Origin: Roseiflexaceae bacterium | GTDB lineage: Bacteria; Chloroflexota; Chloroflexia; Chloroflexales; Roseiflexaceae | NCBI GenBank assembly: GCA_947450095.1 | Contig: CANFUF010000019.1 | Coordinates: 1 to 35,126, forward strand | DNA: 35,126 nucleotides | Direction of reading: 5' to 3' | In this document: positions 1 through 8,410 of the stretch, piece after piece | How positions within the stretch are numbered: the first letter of the stretch is position 1 | How the letters are laid out: each line of letters begins with the position of its first letter | Position numbers and translations under genes: made by a program | Notes under the pieces: model-generated | Seen by the model: only the letters and a program-made list of their open reading frames with translations | What the model was told of the DNA's origin: nothing | The model's database searches: none

Positions 1-306
1 CGTCGAGTTGACCGCGTTCCGCTATGCTAAAATGATGGTACCCCATTGATGACTCCTGTGTAAGTGTTGCGTAGTAACTCCATTTTACACGTGTTGTCAG
101 TGGGGATTCATTTCCGTTTTAACTGTCGCACTTCATATTACAATCCGCCATGTAGATGTGTTAAAGAATTGAGGGAGATGACAATAGGTCATCAAATTCT
201 CTTTTTACACATTCACGCCGGTGTTTTTATCCGTATCGTGCAGTGTTTGTGTGTATGAATTGGTATAATACGTCCTTTAGATGGGATGTATTGTACAGGG
301 GTAATT
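1..306. other. Non-coding lead-in upstream of the CrtI-family gene
   Basis: I see no convincing gene in these 306 bases. The short reading frames present have no ribosome-binding site and no recognisable sequence. The only functional signal I can support is an extended -10 promoter near 261-269, reported separately. Whatever gene lies to the left of the window is not visible here. Confidence 0.6.
261..269 (+). promoter_or_regulatory. Extended -10 promoter for the CrtI-family gene
   Basis: TGG precedes a perfect TATAAT at 264-269, giving an extended -10 (TGnTATAAT). No good -35 box sits 16-18 bases upstream, which is usual for extended -10 promoters. Transcription would start near 276, about 30 bases before the ATG at 307. 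The weak ribosome site AGGGG lies just before that ATG. Confidence 0.5.
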
Positions 307-1779
307 ATGCAACAGGCAGAGCGTGTAGTAGTGGTTGGTGGGGGACTTGGTGGGGTGGCGGCGGCGATACGCTGTGCGGCTGCAGGCAGACCAACGACAT
401 TAATCGAGGCGCGCCCAACGCTTGGTGGCAAACTCAATATTATGCGTGATCAAGGGTTTGTCTGGGATATAGGTCCTTCACTATTGACGATGCCATGGGT
501 CCTTGATGATCTTTTGCAGGCTGCTGGAAGCTCTTTAGCTGCCGAACTTGATGTGGTGGCTTTACCGTCGGCTTGTCGTTATTTGTGGGCAGACGGTACG
601 CAATTTGATGCGATGACATCATTACCCGCACTGATCCGAAATATCGCTACCATCAATCCCCGTGATGTGGGGAATTTTATGCGGTTTATGACCTATGCCC
701 AACAATTATGGGATTTAAGTGCAGACAAGTTTTTGTATACCCCAATTGCGGGTTGGCAAAGCATGCTCGATTGGCAGATGCTCCGCAATGGCTGGCGACT
801 TGATGGATTGCGCACCATGGATGGTGCGGTGCGTAGCTTTTTTGAAAGCCCTCATTTACAACAAGTCATGAATCGCTTTGCCACGTACAATGGTTCATCA
901 CCCTATCGTACCCCAGCGACGTTTAATTTGATTGCGTGGGCTGAATTTGGACTGGGGGCGTTTTATCCGCGTGGTGGGCTATATCGCATCGCTGAAGTGT
1001 TGCATGCGACGGCGCAACGGGTGGGAGTTGATATCCGAACAGCGACTACGGTAACCGGTATTCAGCATCAGCACGGGCGGGTATGTGGGGTCACGACCAG
1101 TGATGGTGACGCAATCGCCACCCAACGGGTGATTAGCAACGTTGATCCCCAAGTGACGCTGGCTACATTGCTTGCTGGTGGTGCGGCCCGCGCCCAACGG
1201 TTGGCCCGGCATGAATTATCAACCAGCGGGTTTGTGGTGCTATGGGGTCTGCGTGAACGATATGCCCAGATCGATCATCACACGGTTTGCTTTTCACCTA
1301 ATTACCGGGCTGAATTCGCCGATACCGATGCTGGCCGCCTGCACGCCACTCCTACTATCTATTTGAATCACACCGTGGGATATGATCTTGACCATGCACC
1401 GTTAGGTGGCCAAAACATCTTTGCGTTGGTCAATGTACCTGCAACGCGGGGTTGTCAGATTGATTGGCCCAATATGGCAGCGGGCTATGCAGATTTAATG
1501 GCGAGCCAGCTTGAAACACACTTTGGGTTGACGGGTTTTCGGCAAAATATTGTGGTGCAACACATATTGACTCCTCATGATTTGGCACAGCTCTACAATG
1601 CGCCAGGTGGATCTATTTATGGGCTGGCATCGAATACCACCTTGAGTGCATTTATGCGTCCGGCACAACGTGATCCACAGATTGCTGGGTTGTATTATTG
1701 TGGTGGGGGAACGCATCCAGGTGGCGGAATCCCACTGGCATTATTGTCGGGCAAACATGCGGCACAGCTCGTAATGTAA
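307..1779 (+). CDS. Phytoene desaturase / CrtI-family FAD-dependent carotenoid oxidoreductase
   Basis: The 490-residue protein has the two hallmarks of the CrtI family. An N-terminal dinucleotide-binding motif (VVVVGGGLGG, about residues 7-16) is followed by an acidic residue that would hold the FAD ribose. The C-terminal signature GGGTHPGGGIPLALLSGKHAA is near the end. Members desaturate, isomerise or oxidise carotenoids at the membrane. The length is typical of CrtI, CrtD and CrtN. The exact step cannot be read from sequence: the HPGGGIPLALLSGK ending fits the CrtD/CrtP side as well as true phytoene desaturase. I chose the ATG at 307, not the earlier in-frame ATG at 286, because it directly precedes the FAD motif and has AGGGG upstream. 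No other carotenoid gene is adjacent. Family assignment is secure, substrate is not. Confidence 0.85.
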   Translation: MQQAERVVVVGGGLGGVAAAIRCAAAGRPTTLIEARPTLGGKLNIMRDQGFVWDIGPSLLTMPWVLDDLLQAAGSSLAAELDVVALPSACRYLWADGTQFDAMTSLPALIRNIATINPRDVGNFMRFMTYAQQLWDLSADKFLYTPIAGWQSMLDWQMLRNGWRLDGLRTMDGAVRSFFESPHLQQVMNRFATYNGSSPYRTPATFNLIAWAEFGLGAFYPRGGLYRIAEVLHATAQRVGVDIRTATTVTGIQHQHGRVCGVTTSDGDAIATQRVISNVDPQVTLATLLAGGAARAQRLARHELSTSGFVVLWGLRERYAQIDHHTVCFSPNYRAEFADTDAGRLHATPTIYLNHTVGYDLDHAPLGGQNIFALVNVPATRGCQIDWPNMAAGYADLMASQLETHFGLTGFRQNIVVQHILTPHDLAQLYNAPGGSIYGLASNTTLSAFMRPAQRDPQIAGLYYCGGGTHPGGGIPLALLSGKHAAQLVM

Positions 1780-1800
1780 GTATTTATTGTGAAAAATAAC

Positions 1801-1844
1801 AGACACAGCCCATTCCAACAACATTGTTGGGATGGGCTGTGTCT
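1801..1844. terminator. Bidirectional terminator between convergent genes
   Basis: A roughly 20-bp inverted repeat (left arm AGACACAGCCCATTCCAACA, right arm 1825-1844) encloses an ACAT loop and carries a single T/G difference. It lies between the convergent CrtI-family and sugar-isomerase genes. On the minus strand it is followed by a T-rich run (GTTATTTTT), so it should terminate the isomerase transcript. It can also block plus-strand readthrough. Confidence 0.85.
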
Positions 1845-1861
1845 GACACTGAGTGCAAAAA

Positions 1862-2674
1862 TTATTTGTTGGGGAACAGTGTACGGAGGCGTTGGCTTTG
1901 CCATGCCACAATATCGCTTAAGGGTTGCAATGGCGCATTGGTTGCAAGATCGGTGGATTGATAAGGTGGGGGGCCATATTCCGGTGTCATTGAGAAGCTG
2001 GCTTTGCCTGCGCGTTGATTGGCCGTTACGGCGAGTTGCCACCAATGTTCGTGGGCGGCGACTTCGGCACTATAGCGGGGCAGGCTTGGGTCTGGGACTT
2101 GTGGTCCTTGGGAATGCCCGACGCGGGTATGCAGGTGGATGCAATGGCTTGCACAGCGTTCTATGATGGCTTCGGCATCGGTCAAATTGCGCTCTGCGAC
2201 CACAACCCAATGGCTATAGTCGGCACAAATATGTGCGTCTGCGTAACGGGTTAAGTAGGCGTCTGTGCTCCATGGATTAAAAAAAAGTCGGCCGCGATGG
2301 GTTTCATGACCAATGGCAATGCCGTATTGTTGTTCGAGCGCGATGATGGCTTCGATAAACCGGCAACCATCGTCGAAATTCGAGGCGTCACGCCAGCCGT
2401 GCAACGTGATTTGACGGGCACCACACGCAACTGCTGCTTCGACTTGTTGTTTGGCTGAAGCGATATGGGCAGCCAAATCATCACCACTGGTAAATACCAT
2501 CGCAATATATTCAAGCTGGTGTGCTGCGAGTTGAGCACCCAAGTGGGTTTGCTCGCTTCGATTGAGTGATACCCCAAGCTCGACACCGCGATATCCTTGC
2601 TGGGCGATGGTTGGGAATACGACTTCCCACGGGGCATCAATGCCCCACGTACTGCGAAACAAATCAATTCGCAT
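1862..2674 (-). CDS. Sugar phosphate isomerase/epimerase-like TIM-barrel protein
   Basis: This 270-residue protein belongs to the AP-endonuclease-2/xylose-isomerase-like TIM-barrel superfamily. It shows the opening strand with FRSTWG, then GYRGVELG, a middle ITLHGW strand, GHETHRGR, and a later HTRVGHSQGP. These His, Glu and Asp positions are where the family binds a divalent metal. Members isomerise or epimerise sugars and inositols, but substrate cannot be told from sequence. The gene is monocistronic, with its own promoter (2712-2740) and a terminator at 1801-1844. A GAGGAG ribosome site sits about 11 bases before the ATG. Members are usually 260-300 residues, so it looks intact. Confidence 0.8.
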   Translation of the reverse strand: MRIDLFRSTWGIDAPWEVVFPTIAQQGYRGVELGVSLNRSEQTHLGAQLAAHQLEYIAMVFTSGDDLAAHIASAKQQVEAAVACGARQITLHGWRDASNFDDGCRFIEAIIALEQQYGIAIGHETHRGRLFFNPWSTDAYLTRYADAHICADYSHWVVVAERNLTDAEAIIERCASHCIHLHTRVGHSQGPQVPDPSLPRYSAEVAAHEHWWQLAVTANQRAGKASFSMTPEYGPPPYQSTDLATNAPLQPLSDIVAWQSQRLRTLFPNK

Positions 2675-2711
2675 AATAAATTACTGCTCCTCTACGCTGA
2701 TGGACGTGCTG

Positions 2712-2740
2712 ATTATACGAGAGGAGTGGGCATCGGGCAA
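2712..2740 (-). promoter_or_regulatory. Sigma-70-type promoter of the sugar-isomerase-like gene
   Basis: On the minus strand TTGCCC (2740-2735) is followed by exactly 17 bases and a perfect TATAAT (2717-2712). The predicted start is near 2705, about 30 bases before the ATG at 2674. The -35 box starts three bases after the stop codon of the upstream thermonuclease gene, so this gene has its own promoter. Confidence 0.7.
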
Positions 2741-2742
2741 TT

Positions 2743-4023
2743 TTAGCGTTTGCTCCGGCGGTAGCCTGCGGCTATCGCCGCTGCTTCACTATCGAAACAA
2801 ACGACATCGACAGTGGTTTTGGCATAAAACGCCCCATCGGGTAGGTGATAAATCAGGGACCGGTGGTTGCCTTTGATCTGTCCAACGAGGCAGGGTGCCG
2901 ATGCCCCAGCTGTGTTTGCATTGCCGCTGCTGGTACTCGTACTACTAATCGCTACGGTCGTTGCAGTAGCAGCAGTGCTATTGACAACCCCATGGACCCC
3001 ATTGCAAGTCGCCGGTGCCCACAACCCGAGTTGTAGACTTTGGGCGTTGCGTTGGGCATCTTTGAATTGTGATTGATATTTGTAGGGGAGATGGTACGTA
3101 TATTCAAAGGCATAGCCTTCGGTAATCATCACTTGGTTAAACAAGCGACCGTCAGGCATCCAGATATAACTCAATAAACGATTGTATTTGTCGTAATCAC
3201 CTTGACTGATATCTTGTTCGAGGTAGACTATTGTGCCATCGAGTAATTGATGGGCGTGATTCGATGCTTCTTTGCCAAAACACTGGACTGGTTTGCGTGG
3301 GTCAACCGTTTCTGGTGTATCAATCCCAATCATACGAATGGTAATATCTTTGTTGTTGAGTGATACATGAATCGTATCACCATCAACAACGCGAATGACT
3401 TTGGCCGCGACGGCATTCACTGGCATAGTCGACTGTGTATTATCGACGGGTGCGGTGGGTACGACGCTGGCTGCGGGTGCCGTCGTTGCAATGGTTGCCG
3501 CAGGTGCGGTGGGTACGACGCTGGCTGCGGGTGCCGTCGCTACAATGGTTGCCGCAGGTGCGGTGGGTACGACGCTGGCTGCGGGTGCCGTCGTTGCAAT
3601 GGTTGCCGCAGGTGCGGTGGGTACGACGCTGGCTGCGGGTGCGGTGGGTACGACGCTGGCTGCGGGTGCCGTCGCAATATTTGTCGCCGTAATTATTATG
3701 GTGATGGGGGTGCTGGGTTTCGGAGTCGGTGGTGGCGCCGTGAGTACGGATACCAACATGACGAGCCCAAACAATACGCCGCCAACGAGCGCGGTAATCC
3801 GCCAGTAACCACCACGATTCCAGCCATATTCAAATGCCAAAAATGGCCACGCAATGAAATAATAAAGCCCTTTGATTATCCAGGGCATGATTTGCCAGAG
3901 TAATTGGAAGCCACGATAAAGCAAAAATCCAATCCCACCGATAATCCCTGCAACCAAGCCAAACACACAACATCCCATGTTGTTGCTACGATAATTACGA
4001 TTGTTTAGTTGGTTGTTATACAT
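2743..4023 (-). CDS. Membrane-anchored thermonuclease (SNase domain) with repeat linker
   Basis: A 426-residue protein. Two or three hydrophobic segments (about residues 17-36, 42-64 and 75-95) form a membrane anchor. An Ala/Pro/Thr/Val linker follows (eight 9-residue units, 119-190). The staphylococcal-nuclease domain spans about 205-340. Its active-site set is complete by comparison with SNase: VDGDT (Asp214, Asp216), Arg230, Asp235-Thr236-x-Glu238 (DTPE) and Arg282 in KYNR. A C-terminal module (about 378-426) with IKGN, IYHLP and a final CFDSEAAA...GYRRSKR is one often found at the end of secreted SNase proteins. The likely role is calcium-dependent degradation of extracellular or periplasmic DNA or RNA. 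A TATAAT lies at 4069-4064 without a clear -35. The ATG has TAGGA about seven bases upstream. Confidence 0.88.
   Translation of the reverse strand: MYNNQLNNRNYRSNNMGCCVFGLVAGIIGGIGFLLYRGFQLLWQIMPWIIKGLYYFIAWPFLAFEYGWNRGGYWRITALVGGVLFGLVMLVSVLTAPPPTPKPSTPITIIITATNIATAPAASVVPTAPAASVVPTAPAATIATTAPAASVVPTAPAATIVATAPAASVVPTAPAATIATTAPAASVVPTAPVDNTQSTMPVNAVAAKVIRVVDGDTIHVSLNNKDITIRMIGIDTPETVDPRKPVQCFGKEASNHAHQLLDGTIVYLEQDISQGDYDKYNRLLSYIWMPDGRLFNQVMITEGYAFEYTYHLPYKYQSQFKDAQRNAQSLQLGLWAPATCNGVHGVVNSTAATATTVAISSTSTSSGNANTAGASAPCLVGQIKGNHRSLIYHLPDGAFYAKTTVDVVCFDSEAAAIAAGYRRSKR
3454..3669 (-). repeat. Eight tandem 27-bp units in the thermonuclease linker
   Basis: Eight consecutive 27-bp units encode 9-residue repeats, either APAASVVPT or APAATIATT/APAATIVAT. 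After two SVVPT units at the start, the types alternate, giving a 54-bp higher-order period. Units of the same type are almost identical in DNA, so recent duplication or slippage is likely. The product is a flexible proline-rich spacer between the membrane anchor and the nuclease domain. Confidence 0.9.
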
Positions 4024-4095
4024 GGTAAATTCCTACGGAACATCAAATCGATGCTACTCTTTTATTATAGGCAATTTACAGGGCACATATGTGGA

Positions 4096-4140
4096 TTAAA
4101 AACTGAGGATCCTACGGAGGTGTGTACGTCCGTAGGATCC
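4096..4140 (-). terminator. Intrinsic terminator after the GH4 gene
   Basis: A perfect 12-bp inverted repeat (GGATCCTACGGA at 4107-4118 and its complement at 4129-4140) has a 10-base loop. On the minus strand it is followed by TCAGTTTTTA. It lies 27 bases after the GH4 stop codon and before the thermonuclease promoter region, so it separates the two transcription units. Confidence 0.85.
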
Positions 4141-4166
4141 GAAAGGGGCAGGGTTTTATGGAATGA

Positions 4167-5486
4167 TTATACTTGATGAGCTCCGAAGTGCGGGAGGTAG
4201 GGTTGTGATTGGGCAAACATTTCATTTACCATGGCGCGGATTTCCTGTAAGGATAATTTGGCAGCGGTCAAGGGATCGTGGCAGATTGCCTGATAGATGA
4301 GGACGGGATCCCCATTTAGACATCCCGCAATTGCCAATTCTTCGATTTGGCTACTGAGATTGGTCAACATAGTAACTGATGGTGGTAAATCACCAACGGG
4401 AAGGGGGTGAATACCATGGTTGTCGACATAAATCGGCAATTCGACACAGGCTCCCACGGGTAAATTGGTAATATAGCCACGATTTGGTACATTGCCATTA
4501 AACTTAAATACGTCACCGCCATCGAGTGCATTTATGATTGCTGCGGCGTATTCATTACTGGGGTGCAAGTCAATAGGTTGGGGGTTGGTACGTTCCCGTT
4601 CTGCTTCAGTAGCCCAATCATTCATATGCGCTTGGTACCAATTGAGGGCAGCATAAGATGCGCCTGGATTCCACCCGGTACCAGGAGTACAGTATTGGGC
4701 AATGAGTTCTGGACGTTTGCGGAACCACCAGTTGTATTCGGAATGATGCCCGCTCGATTCGGTAGTGTAATACCCTAGCGCCATAAATAATTCATTGCGG
4801 ACGATTTCTTCGTTATAAATGACCGGATTTTTGATGATTTGTCGCAAAATCGGCGTAACATTGATACCATTCCAGGTATACGACAAATACCACGACATAT
4901 GATTAATCCCAGCACAGGTATAGCTGATTTCGTTCATTGGCGCGCCAAGCCAACGGGCTAACATTTCGGCCGTGCCTTGAACACTATGACACAATCCCAC
5001 AATTGGAATGGTACTGGTGCGACTCAAGGCACCACATAACATCGCCATTGGATTGGTGTAATTGAGTAAAGTTGCCATAGGAGCATAGCGTTCCATGGTG
5101 CGGATGATTTTTTGCATGGCAGGATACAAGCGCAAAAACCGAAAAATCCCACCAGGACCACGGGTATCACCAATATTTAAATCGACACCATATTTGGCGG
5201 GTATTTCGATATCATGCCGCCATTGATCAAATGACCCAGCAATGGTGGTAACGACGATATCTGCGTTTGTAATCGCTTGTTCGAGATTCGTCGTCGCAGT
5301 GACTTGCGCTCTATATTGACCTGCTGCAATAATCCGTTGTACTCCAAAATGCGCATGGGCAAGTCGTGTATCGTCGATATCATGCAACACAATAGTTGCA
5401 TTGCTTAAGCGAGGGAAGCTGAGGATGTCGCGTACTAATCGTCGGGTAAATATATGACTCCCCGCACCAACAAATACGATTCGCAT
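4167..5486 (-). CDS. melA: GH4 family alpha-galactosidase (MelA-like)
   Basis: This 439-residue protein matches family GH4 enzymes along its length. It has an N-terminal NAD-binding Rossmann motif (FVGAGSHIF, residues 5-13), DTRGPGG (108-113), LNYTNPMAM (141-149), GLCHSVQGTAE (164-174) and CAGINHM (191-197). In GH4, Cys166 and His196 bind the catalytic Mn2+, and NAD+ mediates hydride abstraction at C3. CHSVQGTAE and the TESS.H.SEY segment resemble Escherichia coli MelA, so alpha-galactosidase is the best guess; alpha-glucosidase or galacturonidase are alternatives. I placed the start at 5486 because AAGAGG precedes it at good spacing; an in-frame ATG at 5510 lacks a ribosome site. It diverges from a second glycosidase gene across a very AT-rich spacer, which suggests joint plant-oligosaccharide use. 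Confidence 0.88.
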   Translation of the reverse strand: MRIVFVGAGSHIFTRRLVRDILSFPRLSNATIVLHDIDDTRLAHAHFGVQRIIAAGQYRAQVTATTNLEQAITNADIVVTTIAGSFDQWRHDIEIPAKYGVDLNIGDTRGPGGIFRFLRLYPAMQKIIRTMERYAPMATLLNYTNPMAMLCGALSRTSTIPIVGLCHSVQGTAEMLARWLGAPMNEISYTCAGINHMSWYLSYTWNGINVTPILRQIIKNPVIYNEEIVRNELFMALGYYTTESSGHHSEYNWWFRKRPELIAQYCTPGTGWNPGASYAALNWYQAHMNDWATEAERERTNPQPIDLHPSNEYAAAIINALDGGDVFKFNGNVPNRGYITNLPVGACVELPIYVDNHGIHPLPVGDLPPSVTMLTNLSSQIEELAIAGCLNGDPVLIYQAICHDPLTAAKLSLQEIRAMVNEMFAQSQPYLPHFGAHQV

Positions 5487-5981
5487 GATTGCCTCTTTTA
5501 TTCTTATCATGAATATTCTTTAATTTAACCATACAATTATAAAAAAATCAAATAGATATTTACATGTGATTAAATTTTTATAATAATTTAAAAAATAATA
5601 TAATTTAAGTGTGGAATTTCATTAAATATAAGCAATATAATTTAAATTGTATATATTACATCTATCTGAAAAATATAAACACAAACAAATATAGCAAAGA
5701 TAAGGAGATTAGAGTGATTATCTATAATAAAAAGAGGTATATTTTTTCTGTAGACAGACATTTGTATTTTTTTAATACCGTAAATTATTGAATTATATGC
5801 CGTAAATAATTATCAAAAATGAAGCGATTTTGGATAATGATAGATGAGCCATTCTAAACAAGTAAGGGAATGATTGTGCTCCTATCGTTGTCGTATTTCT
5901 TGTGTCGTTTTATGATGGAGTTTGGATTGGGTGATGGATGTGTGATACTTTATTGGGATACGAGAAATAAAGGAGATCATA
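5487..5981. other. AT-rich divergent intergenic region
   Basis: This 495-base spacer separates two divergent glycosidase genes. I counted 52 G or C in the 300 bases 5521-5820 (about 17%), far below the rest of the window. It must contain both promoters, but the AT-richness produces many TATAAT-like strings and I cannot choose among them. A near-direct repeat, CCGTAAAT, occurs at 5778 and 5800, 22 bases apart, and could be an activator or repressor site. A 25-codon frame (GTG at 5714 to TGA at 5791) has AAGGAG at proper spacing, but its composition is only that of AT-rich sequence. I do not call it a gene. Confidence 0.7.
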
Positions 5982-7280
5982 ATGCATATATATCAGGCGA
6001 ATCCACGCTATTTTGTGCGGCGTGGTCAACCATGTGTGTTGGTAGGTGGAGGGGAACATTATGGCGCGATGTTGAATCTTGAATTCGATATGCAACGGTA
6101 CCTCGATGCACTGAGCCAGGCGGGGTTGAATTTGACGCGGGTATTTAGTGGGAGTTATGTCGAAGCGCCAGGGTCATTTGGTATCATCGACAATACGTTG
6201 GCGCCCCATCCTGATGCCTATGTGGCGCCATGGGTGCGCGATGAGCAAGGACGTTATGATTTGGCGCGGATTAATCCCGTATGGGTCCAACGGCTCAATG
6301 CATTTGTGGCGGCAGCGGCGCAGCGTGATATCGTGGTAGAGCTTACGCTATTTTGTTTTTGGTATGATCAAGCGGATTGGGAGCGTTCTCCGATGCATCC
6401 CACCCAGAGCCGCCAAGCGATTGGTCCATATGAGAAAGCCCGGGTCTATGAGGCTGATTCGGCATTATTGCCGTTTATGCGGCGCCTCGTACAGGTGGCA
6501 GCGACAGAGCTGAAAAAATACGATAACGTGTATATCGAAATATGTAATGAGCCATATAGCCGTCATGACCATACCATGGATATGGCCTGGCATGAACAGA
6601 TGATTGAGGCAATTGTCGCGGTTACACCAGAGTTGCCGATTGCAATCAATGTTGCCAATCGTACTCAAAAATTACTGTATGTGCCAGCCCATGTGAGTGT
6701 GGTGAATTTTCATTATGCGATTCCATCGGCTGCCCGTGAAAACTGGCACCTTGGGGTGATTATTGGCGACGACGAGACGGGCTTCCGTGGCAATAGTGCG
6801 CGCCCATATCGCAGTGAAGCGTGGTCGTTTTTGTTGGCGGGCGGTGGGATATTTAGTCACCTCGATTATAGTTTCACCGTGACGCATCCTGATGGGTCTG
6901 CGGTGACCGATCCACGTACGCCGGGATATGGTGGGGCTGATTTACGCGCCCAGATGGCGTTTTTGCGCAACACACTCGAACGGGTAGCGGTGTGGGATAT
7001 GCGCCCATGTAATGAAATAATTGCGTGGTATGCCGGTGATAGTGATGTGCAATTGTTGGCCGTCCCAGGGGAACGGTATATTGGCTACATCCCGCAAAAT
7101 GTGCCTCAACAGGCCTTGATGCTCGGGATTCCTGCGGGGCGATATACGTTGGAATGGTTGTACCCGGCGAGTTGTATGACCCAAACCGCCGCCACGATTG
7201 ATCATCGTGGCGGCTTTGTGCGGATCGACACGCCATGGCATGCCGACGATTTGGGGTTTGTATTGGTGCGGGTGCGTTAG
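5982..7280 (+). CDS. Cellulase-like (clan GH-A) glycoside hydrolase
   Basis: A 432-residue TIM-barrel glycoside hydrolase. The supporting motifs are LNLTRVF (49-55), the strand ending ELTLFCFWY (120-128), IEICNEP (185-191) with acid/base candidate Glu190, and IGDDETGF (261-268) with nucleophile candidate Glu265. About 80 residues of beta-rich sequence close the protein. Clan GH-A enzymes retain anomeric configuration with two glutamates. There is no signal peptide, so it probably acts in the cytoplasm on imported oligosaccharides. The GH family (5-like or another) and substrate cannot be fixed. AAAGGAGAT eight bases before the ATG fixes the start. Its stop TAG overlaps the stop TAA of the convergent nucleoside hydrolase. 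Confidence 0.78.
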   Translation: MHIYQANPRYFVRRGQPCVLVGGGEHYGAMLNLEFDMQRYLDALSQAGLNLTRVFSGSYVEAPGSFGIIDNTLAPHPDAYVAPWVRDEQGRYDLARINPVWVQRLNAFVAAAAQRDIVVELTLFCFWYDQADWERSPMHPTQSRQAIGPYEKARVYEADSALLPFMRRLVQVAATELKKYDNVYIEICNEPYSRHDHTMDMAWHEQMIEAIVAVTPELPIAINVANRTQKLLYVPAHVSVVNFHYAIPSAARENWHLGVIIGDDETGFRGNSARPYRSEAWSFLLAGGGIFSHLDYSFTVTHPDGSAVTDPRTPGYGGADLRAQMAFLRNTLERVAVWDMRPCNEIIAWYAGDSDVQLLAVPGERYIGYIPQNVPQQALMLGIPAGRYTLEWLYPASCMTQTAATIDHRGGFVRIDTPWHADDLGFVLVRVR

Positions 7281-8215
7281 AGGTGACAAGCGACGGCGGT
7301 GGCCTTGGTGATGAGTGCAATTACTTTGTCGATATCAAGGTGAGTGGCGACATAGGTATTGGCAGGTTTTTTGCTGAAGCCAATCGGGTCAACTGCGGTC
7401 ATACCACGGCCGATGCCCGTACCACAATCGACTTCCATATAGACATGGGCAACGGTGGCGCAGCTGGGGTCGAGGGCGACCGCCATTGCTTTGGGGTCGG
7501 CCATGAGCATGCCAGGGCGGTTGCGGGTTTTGGCCCAATTCATGAGATTGGTGCACATGGGGCGCACAAAGCGTTTGCCCATGTCGCCAGCATCGAGGAG
7601 GGCTTCCCAGCGATCCCAGAGGATGGGATGGTCGAGGGTGTTTTCCCAGGTCACCATCGTGGGTTGCAGGTTGCCACGGCTTAGTACGAGGGCGGTCGCT
7701 TCTGGGTCGACATAAATATTAAATTCCGCCGTTGCGGTAATGTTACCGGTGGCTTTGGGTGCCCCACCCATGATGATGGTTTTGCCGATGTACTGTGCCA
7801 AATTTGGCTCGAGTGACAAAGCGATGGCGAGATTGGTCAGTGGTCCGAGGGTGACGAGGGTACAGCCCGGGTAGCGTTTGGCGAGCTCGATGATGCCCAA
7901 GGCGGCATGGGTTGATTCGAGGTCGCGGGGGGCGCGTAGCCCGGCATCACCTAAGCCGTCGGCGCCATGGATATCGGCGGCATCGGGGGCATCGACCAAT
8001 AATGGGCGAGCTGCACCACGATAAATCGGAATATGACCAGCGCCAAAGGCATTAAGAATAGTGCCGACGTTGCGTTCGACGTTGGGAAGCGATACATTGC
8101 CGTTAAGCGTGGTAATGCCGACGACTTCGACGCTCGGGTCGGCGAGTGCCATCAAAATGGCAAGAGCGTCATCAACACCGGCATCGGTATCGATAATCAT
8201 TGGGCGCGCTGACAT
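7277..8215 (-). CDS. Inosine-uridine preferring nucleoside hydrolase family protein
   Basis: A 312-residue protein with the defining calcium-binding motif DTDAGVDDA at residues 9-17, GITTLNGN at about 44-51, a middle TLGPLTNLA, and a C-terminal NTYVATHLD segment. Family members hydrolyse the N-glycosidic bond of ribonucleosides to base and ribose; base preference is not readable. AAAGGA eight bases before the ATG at 8215 supports this start over upstream ATGs at 8248 and 8245. A TATAAT lies at 8253-8248 on the same strand but has no good -35. The last codon overlaps the convergent glycosidase stop. Confidence 0.9.
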   Translation of the reverse strand: MSARPMIIDTDAGVDDALAILMALADPSVEVVGITTLNGNVSLPNVERNVGTILNAFGAGHIPIYRGAARPLLVDAPDAADIHGADGLGDAGLRAPRDLESTHAALGIIELAKRYPGCTLVTLGPLTNLAIALSLEPNLAQYIGKTIIMGGAPKATGNITATAEFNIYVDPEATALVLSRGNLQPTMVTWENTLDHPILWDRWEALLDAGDMGKRFVRPMCTNLMNWAKTRNRPGMLMADPKAMAVALDPSCATVAHVYMEVDCGTGIGRGMTAVDPIGFSKKPANTYVATHLDIDKVIALITKATAVACHL

Positions 8216-8346
8216 GAGGTGTCCTTTCGCTGTATGGGTTCCCATCAATTATAGATGAGTTACGCTGGTTCGTCTGAATAGCCCTATTAGTACAGTGTAA
8301 AAACATCCAGCATGATATGGTCCTGTGTTATTCTTGCTGTTGGTAT

Positions 8347-8355
8347 TGATATAAT
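8347..8355 (+). promoter_or_regulatory. Extended -10 promoter of the GT-C operon
   Basis: TGA precedes a perfect TATAAT at 8350-8355, giving an extended -10. No convincing -35 box is present. Transcription would begin near 8362, leaving about 49 bases of leader before the ATG at 8411. Confidence 0.5.
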
Positions 8356-8410
8356 GAAGCAAGATTGCTGGATACACCAAATCGACTTGAATGAACGAGG
8401 AAGATACTCG

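Noticed and set aside
1-60. Promoter formed by TTGACC (8-13) and TATGCT or TAAAAT
   Set aside because: The spacer is 9 or 14 bases, too short, and no gene follows in range.
3367-3903. Long plus-strand frames across the thermonuclease repeat region
   Set aside because: Several overlapping frames are open only because the 27-bp repeat has no stop in any frame. The minus-strand frame has the real SNase domain, start and ribosome site.
5609-5791. 60-residue Lys/Asn/Tyr-rich frame in the AT-rich spacer
   Set aside because: No ribosome site at its start, and composition is what random AT-rich DNA gives. Only the internal 25-codon frame has a plausible ribosome site, and it is too weak to call.
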